DNA from: Patescibacteria group bacterium
GTDB lineage: Bacteria; Patescibacteriota; SOKK01
Direction: 5' to 3'
Assembly (NCBI GenBank): GCA_004374725.1
Contig: SOKK01000001.1
Coordinates: forward strand, 1 to 9,183
DNA: 9,183 nt
This document shows, in pieces, positions 1 to 6,941 of this stretch. Made by a program: the position numbers and the translations under genes. Below the pieces are notes generated by a model. The model ran no database searches, was not told where the DNA came from, and was given only the letters and a program-made list of their open reading frames with translations. The stretch's first letter is position 1; each line of letters begins with the position of its first letter.

Positions 1-106
1 CAGGCCCTGCCCAAGACCCTCTCCCTGCCTCATCTACTCCCGCAATCAAATTAAAACCCTCTCTCCGGAGGGCTTTTTCGAAATTAGAATTTGGCAAGAT
101 GACCAT
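1..106 (-). CDS. rnhB: Ribonuclease HII, N-terminal 35 residues (runs off the window)
   Basis: RNase HII cleaves the RNA strand of RNA/DNA hybrids and starts removal of single ribonucleotides misincorporated in DNA; it is cytoplasmic. Only the start is present. Translation from the ATG at 106 gives a typical RNase HII opening, with the signature [13 protein letters not shown] at residues 23-35. Asp25 and Glu26 are the first two metal-binding active-site acids of the family, and the GRG loop that recognises the RNA-DNA junction follows at 28-30. The ATG overlaps the rplS stop by one base (TAATG), so translation is probably coupled to L19. The usual Pro after the GRG motif is Ser31 here, with Trp32 following. 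The signature is strong enough that the family is not in doubt; only the rest of the gene is unseen. Confidence 0.93.
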   Translation of the reverse strand, partial: MVILPNSNFEKALRREGFNLIAGVDEAGRGSWAGP

Positions 107-666
107 TATTTCTCTTTTTTCTTAGATTCCTTTTCCTCTTTGGTGTCAGTTTTAGATTTATCTTTCTTTTCTACTTTAGACTCTTCTTGCTTTTTATCTA
201 CTTCCTTGTTTTTTTTACCTTTATCTACTTCCTTTGGTCTATCTTTTTCACTTTTCACTTTTCCCTTTTCACCTTTCCTTTTTGATTCAACCTCTTCTAC
301 CATTGCCTTAGGCAATTCTCCTTCCCTTTCATCTAAGCGTGCCGACCGACCAGCACGCTTACGCATATAATATAATTTTGCCCGGCGCACCCTTGAACGC
401 TTCACAACTTCAATTTTCTTAATCGTTTGAGAATTAAGCGGAAAAATTCTCTCAACTCCAACTCCACTGGTAACCCGACGCACCGTAATGCGCCTCGCTA
501 AGGGACCACTGCCCTTCACTGCAATTACCAGTCCCTCGAAAACCTGAACCCGCTCTTTGCCTTTCTCTTTAATCCTTTGATGTACCTTAACAGTATCGCC
601 CGATCTTATTTCAGACAACTTTTTTTTAACCTCATTTTTCTGAAACTCCTGAACCTCCTGATACAT
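106..666 (-). CDS. rplS: 50S ribosomal protein L19 with long charged C-terminal tail
   Basis: L19 is a large-subunit ribosomal protein at the interface with the 30S subunit. The conserved core is residues 1-112: GDTVKVH at 23-29, VFEGLVIA at 42-49, TVRR..SGVGVER.FPLNS at 61-79, and [12 protein letters not shown] at 93-104 followed by an Arg-rich stretch. This matches the usual family length of about 115 residues. From about residue 115 to 186 there is an extra low-complexity tail rich in Lys and Glu: 24 of the last 66 residues are Lys and 19 are acidic. It is probably disordered. The ATG at 666 was chosen because the core begins about 20 residues later and a good promoter lies about 30 nt upstream; no Shine-Dalgarno precedes it (gaaagATG). 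The gene is the first of a two-gene unit with rnhB. Confidence 0.96.
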   Translation of the reverse strand: MYQEVQEFQKNEVKKKLSEIRSGDTVKVHQRIKEKGKERVQVFEGLVIAVKGSGPLARRITVRRVTSGVGVERIFPLNSQTIKKIEVVKRSRVRRAKLYYMRKRAGRSARLDEREGELPKAMVEEVESKRKGEKGKVKSEKDRPKEVDKGKKNKEVDKKQEESKVEKKDKSKTDTKEEKESKKKEK

Positions 667-702
667 CTTTCAATCAAAAATAATAAAAAAACAACTGTAG
701 TT

Positions 703-731
703 ATTATAAAGCATCTCCCTCCAAAAAACAA
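703..731 (-). promoter_or_regulatory. Probable sigma70-type promoter of rplS-rnhB
   Basis: On the minus strand a -35-like TTGTTT (726-731) is separated by exactly 17 bp from a perfect -10 box TATAAT (703-708). Transcription would start near 696, giving a leader of about 30 nt before the rplS ATG. The -35 element lies inside the 3' end and T-run of the hairpin that appears to terminate dnaE. The match is strong but untested. Confidence 0.6.
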
Positions 732-747
732 TAGCATCCGCACTATT
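723..747 (-). terminator. Weak intrinsic terminator after dnaE
   Basis: Read on the minus strand, AATAGTG (747-741) can pair with TGCTATT (736-730) around the tetraloop CGGA, giving 7 bp of which two are G-T wobble pairs. The stem is followed by G and six T residues (728-723). It lies 32 nt past the dnaE stop. The stem is short and AT-rich, so read-through into rplS is plausible. Confidence 0.4.
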
Positions 748-778
748 TATCACCTCTCTCTGATCATCTTTCACCTAT

Positions 779-3700
779 TTAAGCACTCGTTCGCATTAAT
801 TTCACCATCTCCTCTCCCAAAAAATCTCCTAGTTTCTTTCTCAAGGTGAAATTAAAATCTATTTTGATTGGAATCTCAACTTGCTTTTTTACCTTCTCGT
901 CAACAGTGAAAGCTAAAATCACCCGATAATCGCCCTGATTCTCTAAAAGTATTTGGCGTATTTCTGCCAAAAGATCCTTACTTGCTACTTCAGGCACAAA
1001 CAATTTCAAATATGTTTCCTTATTATCCTTTCTAGCAAAGGAAGAACGATTATTTTGATAATGATTCCTCCCTTTAGAATTAAATTGAAGTGGCTTATCT
1101 CCTTTCAAAATCTCTTCATCTATTTCTTGATAATCATCTGCCAGAATTTTTATTTCATCATCCTTGTCACTAATTTTACCTTTTATCGCAATAATTTTAT
1201 CCTCTCTCCAAAAGTCAGGATTTTTTTTAAACAAGCCAGGAAAAATCAAGGTTTCAAATTCATTTGAGAGGTCTGCCAACTTTACAAAAAGCATTGGTTC
1301 ATTGGAGCGGGTGATAATTTTCTGAATATTAATCACTATTCCTCCAACTATTACTTCATCTCCCCGTTTTCTCTCTCTTAGCTCACTGAAAGAAGTAATA
1401 TTTTTGACAAAGAAATCTTCCATTTCTTTCAAGGGATGGTCAGAAAGGTAAAGACCAAGAAGTTTTTTCTCCCATGCCAAACATTCCTTTTTTGGCATCT
1501 TTTCTGCTGGTTTCAACTCAAAAGCCGGAGCACCATCAATCTTTAATCCTGCAAAAAAGTCAGTTTGGCCATTTAAAGAGCTCCTTCCCATCTCTCCCCC
1601 ATAGCTCAAAATTCTGTCAAGATTTCTCAAGAGCACTTCTCGCTCACCTAGATTATCTAAGGCGCCAGACTGAATTAAGCTTTCCAGGGGCTTCTTACCC
1701 ACCTCGTGATGTGAGCAAACTCGCTTCACAAAGTCATCTAAATTTTTGTATTTCCCATTCTTCTGACGTTCTTCAACAATAATCTCCGCAGGTTTCAAAC
1801 CAACATTTTTAATTGCTCCCAGGCCAAAAGTAATATTACCAGTTTTTTTGATCACACCAAATTCTACGAAACTCTCATTAACACCTGGTGGCAAGACTTC
1901 AATTTCCATCTGACGACACTCTGAAACTTCAATCGCGACCCTGTCAGTGTTACCTTGGTCTGAAGTCAAAAGCGCAGCCATAAACTCTGCAGGATAATTC
2001 GCTTTAAGGTAAGCAGTTTGATAGGCGATCATTGCATAACAAGTAGCATGAGCTTTGTTAAAACCATAACCTGCGAAAGGCTCGATAAAGCTGAAGAGTT
2101 TCTCTCCCAGCTCTTTCCCATATCCCTCTTTTTCTACCCCTTCTACAAATTTCTTTTTCTGCTCAATGAGTAGCTTTCTAATCTTCTTCCCAACCGCTTT
2201 ACGTAAAACATCCGCTTCTCCTAGACTGAAACCCGCCAGATCCCGCGCAATCCTCAAAACCTGTTCCTGATAAACCGCCACTCCATAAGTTTCTTTGAGG
2301 ATTGGTTCTAGCTTAGGATGGAGGTATTTAACCGACTCGGGTTTATGTTTGCCTTTAATATAATCTGGAATCCATTCCATCGGCCCCGGGCGGTATAAAG
2401 CAACCATTGCAACAATATCCTCAAACTTTGTTGGCTTTAACTCTTTTAGGTAACGCTTCATACCAGAGCTTTCTAACTGGAACACTCCTGTTGTTCGACC
2501 TTCTCTTAAAAGCTCAAAAGTTTTTTGATCGTCCAGGGGAACTTTGTCAATTTCAATTTCCTCTCCCCTGATCTTGTGGATAATTCTAAGAGCATTTCTG
2601 ATTACAGTTAGGTTAGAGAGACCCAAAAAATCCATTTTCAAGAGGCCGATTGCTTCCAAATCAAACATTGAATATTGAACCACTGTTGAGGAACCATCTC
2701 CCCTAGTTGCATGCTGAATGGGGACATGTTCCACCAAAGGATCCCTGGAGATCACAACTCCCGCTGCATGAGTAGAAGCATGACGCGCTACTCCCTCTAG
2801 TTTCTGAGCCATTTTAATTAAACGTTCCACTGCAGGATCTTCACCCATCGCTGCTCTTAACTCGGGAACTTTTTCTAAAGATTTTTTCAAATCTGTAAAC
2901 ATTGGGATCATTTTAGCAATCCGGTCTACATCGTTATAAGCCATTCCCAAAGCTCTCCCAACATCTCTGACTGCATTCCGAGCAGCCATTGTTCCAAAGG
3001 TGATAATCTGAGAAACCCTTTCTTTCCCATACTTCTCTGTGACATATTGAATCATTTCATCTCTTCTGTCGTCCGCAAAATCTAGGTCAATATCAGGCAT
3101 TGAGATACGAGCAGGGTTCAGGAAACGCTCAAAGAGCAAATCATAGCGCAGAGGATCAATTGTTGTGATATCTAGAGCATACGAAACAATGCTTCCTGCT
3201 GCAGATCCTCTCCCGGGGCCAACGATAATTTTATGATCTTTAGCATATTTTACAAAGTCCCAGACAATTAAAAAGTACGGGGAATATCCCATTTCCTTGA
3301 TTACTCCATACTCATACTGAAAACGCTTGAATATTTTCTCCCCGACTACTTCCTTAAGTTTCTCTTTGCTAATTTCCTCTTTTTTCAATAAACTCTTGTT
3401 TTTTGCATAACGCTCTATCAAGCCTCGGTAGCAAAGCTTTTTAAGATAGCTGTCAGGAGTTTCACCTTCGGGCACTTCAAAACGAGGCAGGATTGCTTCT
3501 CCAAGTTTAAACTCTAAGCTACATTGGTTAGCAATTTTTTGAGTATTGGAAATTGCTTCGGGAGCATCTTTAAAGAGCTTTTCCATCTCTTTTGGGGAAC
3601 GAAAAGAATAATCTTCTTCTTTTCCCTGACGCAGACGGTTTTGATCTGTGACAATATTACCTGTTTGGACACAAAGTAAAATATCATGCGCCTCGTAATC

Positions 3701-4384
3701 TTCCCGGTCAAGATAATGAACATCATTAGTCGCGACTACTGGAATGTCTGTCTTCTTACTTAGATTGAGAATTTTTTGATTCACTTCATCATGGAGGTCT
3801 TTTTGTCCTTCCAGTCCAGGGTGAATCTGAAGCTCCAGATAAAAATTCCCTTTTCCAAAGATTTCTTGGTATTCCAAAGCCATTTTCTCTACCTCAGTAT
3901 CCTTCCCAATACTCAAATGGAGGGGCACCTCCCCTCGCATACAAGAAGAAAGCGCAACCAGTCCTTCAGAATATTTTTTTAAAAGTTCTTTATCAATACG
4001 AGGTTTGTAATAATATCCTTCCAGGTGCGCAATTGTTGTTAATTTAGAAAGGTTCTTATAACCCTTTTGATCCTTTGCTAAAAGGACTAAATGGTAAGGA
4101 TTAGCGTCTAACTTGGGAGTCTTTTTAAGATGCCCCCTCTTTGCTACATAGGCCTCCACTCCAATAATCGGCTTGATCCCTGCTTTCTTATCCTTCTGGT
4201 ATAACTCAATTGCTCCATACATCGATCCATGATCCGTCAATGCCAGAGCATCCATCCCACATTCTTTTGCTCGAGTAATTAAATCGTCAATTTTAATCAA
4301 ACCATCCAGCAAGCTATAATGGCTATGAACATGAAGATGAACAAAATTAGATTGTTTTTTAGAAAGATCCTGCTCAGTCACCAA
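779..4384 (-). CDS. dnaE: DNA polymerase III subunit alpha (replicative polymerase)
   Basis: This is the catalytic subunit of the replicative DNA polymerase, working at the fork with the beta clamp. At 1201 aa it is close to the family norm, with no intein or break. Domains in order are a PHP domain (about 14-290), the C-family polymerase core (about 350-860) with GPGRGSAAGS at 389-398, a clamp-binding region, an OB fold (about 1008-1085) and a C-terminal domain. Catalytic Asp431 and Asp433 lie in PDIDLD and Asp585 in KMDFLGL; the 154-residue spacing equals that of E. coli D401/D555. The PHP domain keeps all nine metal-ligand positions: H16, H18, D27, H52, E77, H98, C148, D221 and H223. QTDFF at 940-944 fits the internal beta-clamp motif. 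No in-frame ATG precedes Met44, which lies inside the PHP domain, and TAA codons sit four and three codons upstream, so translation starts at TTG (4384) or the adjacent GTG (4381). No Shine-Dalgarno is visible. Confidence 0.97.
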   Translation of the reverse strand: MVTEQDLSKKQSNFVHLHVHSHYSLLDGLIKIDDLITRAKECGMDALALTDHGSMYGAIELYQKDKKAGIKPIIGVEAYVAKRGHLKKTPKLDANPYHLVLLAKDQKGYKNLSKLTTIAHLEGYYYKPRIDKELLKKYSEGLVALSSCMRGEVPLHLSIGKDTEVEKMALEYQEIFGKGNFYLELQIHPGLEGQKDLHDEVNQKILNLSKKTDIPVVATNDVHYLDREDYEAHDILLCVQTGNIVTDQNRLRQGKEEDYSFRSPKEMEKLFKDAPEAISNTQKIANQCSLEFKLGEAILPRFEVPEGETPDSYLKKLCYRGLIERYAKNKSLLKKEEISKEKLKEVVGEKIFKRFQYEYGVIKEMGYSPYFLIVWDFVKYAKDHKIIVGPGRGSAAGSIVSYALDITTIDPLRYDLLFERFLNPARISMPDIDLDFADDRRDEMIQYVTEKYGKERVSQIITFGTMAARNAVRDVGRALGMAYNDVDRIAKMIPMFTDLKKSLEKVPELRAAMGEDPAVERLIKMAQKLEGVARHASTHAAGVVISRDPLVEHVPIQHATRGDGSSTVVQYSMFDLEAIGLLKMDFLGLSNLTVIRNALRIIHKIRGEEIEIDKVPLDDQKTFELLREGRTTGVFQLESSGMKRYLKELKPTKFEDIVAMVALYRPGPMEWIPDYIKGKHKPESVKYLHPKLEPILKETYGVAVYQEQVLRIARDLAGFSLGEADVLRKAVGKKIRKLLIEQKKKFVEGVEKEGYGKELGEKLFSFIEPFAGYGFNKAHATCYAMIAYQTAYLKANYPAEFMAALLTSDQGNTDRVAIEVSECRQMEIEVLPPGVNESFVEFGVIKKTGNITFGLGAIKNVGLKPAEIIVEERQKNGKYKNLDDFVKRVCSHHEVGKKPLESLIQSGALDNLGEREVLLRNLDRILSYGGEMGRSSLNGQTDFFAGLKIDGAPAFELKPAEKMPKKECLAWEKKLLGLYLSDHPLKEMEDFFVKNITSFSELRERKRGDEVIVGGIVINIQKIITRSNEPMLFVKLADLSNEFETLIFPGLFKKNPDFWREDKIIAIKGKISDKDDEIKILADDYQEIDEEILKGDKPLQFNSKGRNHYQNNRSSFARKDNKETYLKLFVPEVASKDLLAEIRQILLENQGDYRVILAFTVDEKVKKQVEIPIKIDFNFTLRKKLGDFLGEEMVKLMRTSA

Positions 4385-4446
4385 TAAAAATTATTACTTA
4401 TTATTTTTTACTTCTTACTTAATTTAAAAGCCCCTTGCCCAATTAA

Positions 4447-4475
4447 AATTTAGCACGAGATCCTGATCCACGCAA
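4447..4475 (-). promoter_or_regulatory. Candidate promoter of dnaE
   Basis: Between the terminator of the gat operon and dnaE, the minus strand has TTGCGT (4470-4475), a 17-bp spacer and TAAATT (4447-4452). Each box matches the sigma70 consensus only partly (-10 at 4 of 6). The case rests mainly on position and spacing, since dnaE needs its own promoter if the upstream terminator works. The remaining sequence, 4385-4446, is AT-rich spacer. Confidence 0.3.
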
Positions 4476-4500
4476 CCAGATCATTCTTGCCATAATTGAA

Positions 4501-4536
4501 TAACAGAAACAGCTCTTCTACTAAAAAGAGCTGCTC
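4501..4536 (-). terminator. Intrinsic terminator at the end of the gat operon
   Basis: On the minus strand CAGCTCTT (4533-4526) pairs perfectly with AAGAGCTG (4517-4510) around an 8-nt loop. Three further weak pairs (G-T, A-T, G-T) extend the base of the stem. The 3' flank is T-rich but interrupted (TTTCTGTTATT). It begins about 30 nt after the stop of the 52-aa gene and separates the gat operon from dnaE. Confidence 0.6.
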
Positions 4537-4566
4537 TAATGTCAGTTTTAGATGCTTAGATAATTT

Positions 4567-4725
4567 CTAGTACGGAATCGACATTACTGCCCCGCACATA
4601 TTGCAAGCCAGACAGCTTCCCAATGAGAGCAGAATCAAGACTCCGATCACAACTAAAACCACAATCAGAACTGTATTGTCATCCTTCTTTTGTTTAGGAG
4701 TGGAAGAAGTTTTCTTTGTAGACAT
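4567..4725 (-). CDS. 52-aa membrane microprotein with C-x2-C-x2-C tail
   Basis: I do not recognise this family. The frame from ATG at 4725 to TAG at 4567 encodes a Lys/Ser/Thr-rich hydrophilic start (Lys at 4, 5, 11, 13 and 14), one hydrophobic segment at about residues 19-35 made almost wholly of Val, Leu and Ile, and a short tail with Cys38, Cys41 and Cys44. LGSC at 35-38 also fits a lipobox, so it could be processed as a lipoprotein, although that would leave only 15 residues. Otherwise it is a single-pass protein with the Cys cluster just outside the bilayer. It is the last gene before the operon terminator, follows the 213-aa membrane protein, and starts 5 nt after a long inverted repeat. 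No Shine-Dalgarno is seen. The protein-like layout and position support a real gene; the short length leaves doubt. Confidence 0.55.
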   Translation of the reverse strand: MSTKKTSSTPKQKKDDNTVLIVVLVVIGVLILLSLGSCLACNMCGAVMSIPY

Positions 4726-4730
4726 AGGAT

Positions 4731-4783
4731 AATGATTAATGAATAATGACCAATTAATAATTAATCATTATTCATTACTCATT
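4731..4783. repeat. 19-bp AT-only inverted repeat (strong hairpin)
   Basis: The arm at 4731-4749 and the arm at 4765-4783 are reverse complements at 18 of 19 positions, with a 15-nt AT-rich loop between them. On the minus-strand transcript the hairpin takes in the last two sense codons and the stop of the 213-aa gene and ends 5 nt before the ATG of the 52-aa gene. No T-run follows it on that strand, so it does not look like an intrinsic terminator. A role in mRNA 3'-end protection, or in limiting translation of the microprotein, is inference. Confidence 0.75.
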
Positions 4784-5416
4784 ATTTTTTTCTTCCTCAT
4801 CAACAATTTTTGTTGTGTGGCGCTTTTCAAAGTAAAATATACTTCCAATCACAATGATCGCCATCCCCACCACAACCAGAACAATAATCATGATCCAACT
4901 AAAGATAAAATGGGTTACTCCCACAACCCCCTGGATAAAGTCCCGGCCAAATTGAGTATCTGCCAAGATCAGTACTATCAAAAGAAAAAGAAAGAAACCT
5001 GAGAGCACAAAAGCAATAAATCTTTTTTTTCCTGGTAGATAATATTTCAAAGTCACCCTAACCCTTTGTAAAAGACTAAGATTTGCTTTCTCACTGCTTG
5101 TCAAATCAATCACTGCTTGATGGTAAGCATTGACTGCATCTTCAACTTGCAAAGAAGTCAGCTGGTATTCTAGATTGCTAGTTAGATTCTGACGTAGTTG
5201 TTGAGCTTTCAAAAGTCCCTCTAAATTGTGAAAATTATCCCGGGCGTTTAAGATTCTATCCTTGATAGTTTTTCCGGGATAACCTTTTTGCTTTAAAAGA
5301 TTTTCTAATATTTTCCCAGCTTCAATTACTGCCATTTTATATCCTGAAACCGTCCCCTCATCAAGGGCTTCTTTCACAATTGACCAATTGATTTCTTCTC
5401 TAATTTTCGCCGACAT
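4775..5416 (-). CDS. Uncharacterised membrane protein with HEPN-like helical domain lacking the catalytic His
   Basis: No named family is recognised for this 213-aa protein. Residues 1-20 are charged and helical. Residues 29-105 form an all-helical domain that aligns without gaps to residues 61-137 of the 140-aa protein on the other side of gatB (about 20 of 77 identical). Two transmembrane segments follow at about 133-151 and 167-193, then a charged tail with an acidic DEEE. The position matching the R-x4-H motif of its paralogue reads R75 Q N L T S80, so the His is gone and nuclease activity is unlikely; a binding or scaffold role is a guess. The start ATG lies 3 nt after the gatB stop, which argues for co-transcription and coupling. 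The stop falls inside a strong inverted repeat. Confidence 0.85.
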   Translation of the reverse strand: MSAKIREEINWSIVKEALDEGTVSGYKMAVIEAGKILENLLKQKGYPGKTIKDRILNARDNFHNLEGLLKAQQLRQNLTSNLEYQLTSLQVEDAVNAYHQAVIDLTSSEKANLSLLQRVRVTLKYYLPGKKRFIAFVLSGFFLFLLIVLILADTQFGRDFIQGVVGVTHFIFSWIMIIVLVVVGMAIIVIGSIFYFEKRHTTKIVDEEEKNNE

Positions 5417-5419
5417 AAG

Positions 5420-6940
5420 CTATTTTTTAAGTATTCTTCGAAAGAGTTTATTAACAACTTGAGGATTTGCCTGCCCCTTTGTCTTCTGCATTGCTTGACC
5501 TACCAGAAAACCCAGCGCTTCTTGCTTGCCTTCTTTAAAATCATCAACTGGGCCTTTATTTTCCTTAATTACTTCTCCAATCACCTTCCCTAACTTCTTT
5601 TCATCACTGATCTGTTTCAATCCCTGCTCATCAATAATATGGCTAGGATCTCCACCTTTGTCGAGCATTTCTCCTAAAACTTTCTTTCCTGCTCCTTGGG
5701 AAATCTCTCCTTTATAAATAAGCGTCACTAATTCCGCAAGATTTTCGGGAGTAATTTTAGATTTCTCAACCGCTACTTTCTTATCTCGCAACATTCCTAC
5801 CAACTCAGTAACAAACAGATTAGCAGTTAAGTTAATCATTTCCGTTGTTGCTTTTTCCTGGTTCTGCTTTAAGTCTAGATCCTTAACCCATTCCCTTAAT
5901 TCTGAAATTACCCTCCCGAAGTAATCACCCAGTTCCTTATCCTCAATTAGAACCGCTAGCTGTTCAAGACCAAGCTTAAATTCTTTCTTAAAACGATTTC
6001 GTCTGTGTTCAGGAGTTTCTGGAAGATTATTCCGGATCTCTGTGATATAAGCCTGAGATAGTTCTAAGGGCGGGAGGTCGGGTTCAGGGAAATAACGGTA
6101 GTCATGCGCTTCTTCTTTACTCCTCTGGGGAATTGTTTCCCCCTTATCTTCATCCCAACCCCTTGTCTCATGAACAATTTTTTTGCCCTTTTTAAGCAAG
6201 TTCTCTTGCCGTTTAATCTCATAGGTTAGCGCTTTCTCTACAGCTCGGAATGAGTTCATGTTCTTCACTTCTGTTTTGGTCCCAAGGATTTTAGTCCCCT
6301 CCCCTTTCAAAGAAACATTTGCATCACATCTTAAATGTCCTTTCTCCATATCCGCATCTGAGATCCCCAAATAGCGCATGATTTTTCTTAGTTCCTGTAA
6401 AAAGAACTTTGCTTCCAAGGGAGAACTAATATCTGGCTCAGTCACAATCTCTAGTAAAGGAGTTCCACAACGATTTAGATCAATTAAACTATAATCCCTT
6501 CCTTGGGGATGAATGGATTTCCCAGCGTCTTCTTCAAGATGAATTCTTGTGATCTTTGCTCTCTTTTGATAGACTTTCTTGCTACCTAATTTTTTCTCCT
6601 TCTCCAACGGAACAATGAACTCTAAAAATCCTCCTTTAGCAATTGGCTGGTCATATTGAGAGATTTGATAACCCTTTGGAAGATCCGGATAAAAATAATT
6701 CTTGCGATCAAACTTAGAGAATCCTGCTACCGTACCATCCAAAGCCAATCCTGCCATCACTGCGGATTTAATTGCTTCTTTGTTAGCAACTGGCAAAGCT
6801 CCTGGTAAGCCAAGGCAAACCGGACAAACATTAGTGTTTGGTTTTACACCTTCACTTTCATTATTACAACCACAGAACATCTTGGATTTGGTTTTCAGCT
6901 GGACATGAATTTCCAGCCCAATTACCGGTCTGAAACTCAT
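5420..6940 (-). CDS. gatB: Asp-tRNA(Asn)/Glu-tRNA(Gln) amidotransferase subunit B
   Basis: GatB binds the misacylated tRNA and activates the Glu or Asp side chain by ATP-dependent phosphorylation; ammonia from GatA then converts it to Gln or Asn. The family signatures are all present: IGLEIHVQL at 7-15, four zinc-ligand cysteines (C23, C25, C39, C42), YFYPDLPKGYQISQYDQP at 82-99, HLEEDAGK at 134-141, DLNRCGTPLLEIVTEPD at 154-170, and TEVKNMNSFRAVEKAL at 223-238. The cradle is followed by the helical tail of the YqeY type in roughly the last 150 residues, which grips the tRNA elbow. Its 506 aa are slightly more than usual, partly from a Lys-rich insertion near 112-127. It starts 1 nt after the stop of the 140-aa gene and lies in an operon with gatC and gatA, completing the complex. 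Confidence 0.97.
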   Translation of the reverse strand: MSFRPVIGLEIHVQLKTKSKMFCGCNNESEGVKPNTNVCPVCLGLPGALPVANKEAIKSAVMAGLALDGTVAGFSKFDRKNYFYPDLPKGYQISQYDQPIAKGGFLEFIVPLEKEKKLGSKKVYQKRAKITRIHLEEDAGKSIHPQGRDYSLIDLNRCGTPLLEIVTEPDISSPLEAKFFLQELRKIMRYLGISDADMEKGHLRCDANVSLKGEGTKILGTKTEVKNMNSFRAVEKALTYEIKRQENLLKKGKKIVHETRGWDEDKGETIPQRSKEEAHDYRYFPEPDLPPLELSQAYITEIRNNLPETPEHRRNRFKKEFKLGLEQLAVLIEDKELGDYFGRVISELREWVKDLDLKQNQEKATTEMINLTANLFVTELVGMLRDKKVAVEKSKITPENLAELVTLIYKGEISQGAGKKVLGEMLDKGGDPSHIIDEQGLKQISDEKKLGKVIGEVIKENKGPVDDFKEGKQEALGFLVGQAMQKTKGQANPQVVNKLFRRILKK

Positions 6941-6941
6941 C

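Noticed and set aside
53..78. GC-rich hairpin with flanking A and T runs that looks like a bidirectional terminator after rplS
   Set aside because: It lies inside the rnhB reading frame, which starts at 106 and shows the RNase HII signature on the far side of the hairpin, so I do not list it as a terminator feature.
140..370. Plus-strand Ser/Phe/Leu-rich frame opposite the L19 tail
   Set aside because: It is the complement of Lys/Glu-rich codons of the L19 tail and has no features of its own.
779..4384. Possible intein in dnaE, a common insertion site for inteins
   Set aside because: All polymerase blocks are contiguous at normal spacing and the total length is normal for the family.
4443..4493. 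16-codon minus-strand frame (ATG at 4493, TAA at 4443) upstream of dnaE
   Set aside because: It is too short, has no ribosome binding site, overlaps the candidate dnaE promoter and resembles no known leader peptide.
4739..5002. Plus-strand open frame of 87 codons
   Set aside because: It begins inside the AT-rich inverted repeat and then runs antisense to the 213-aa membrane protein gene, with low-complexity Asn/His-rich sequence.
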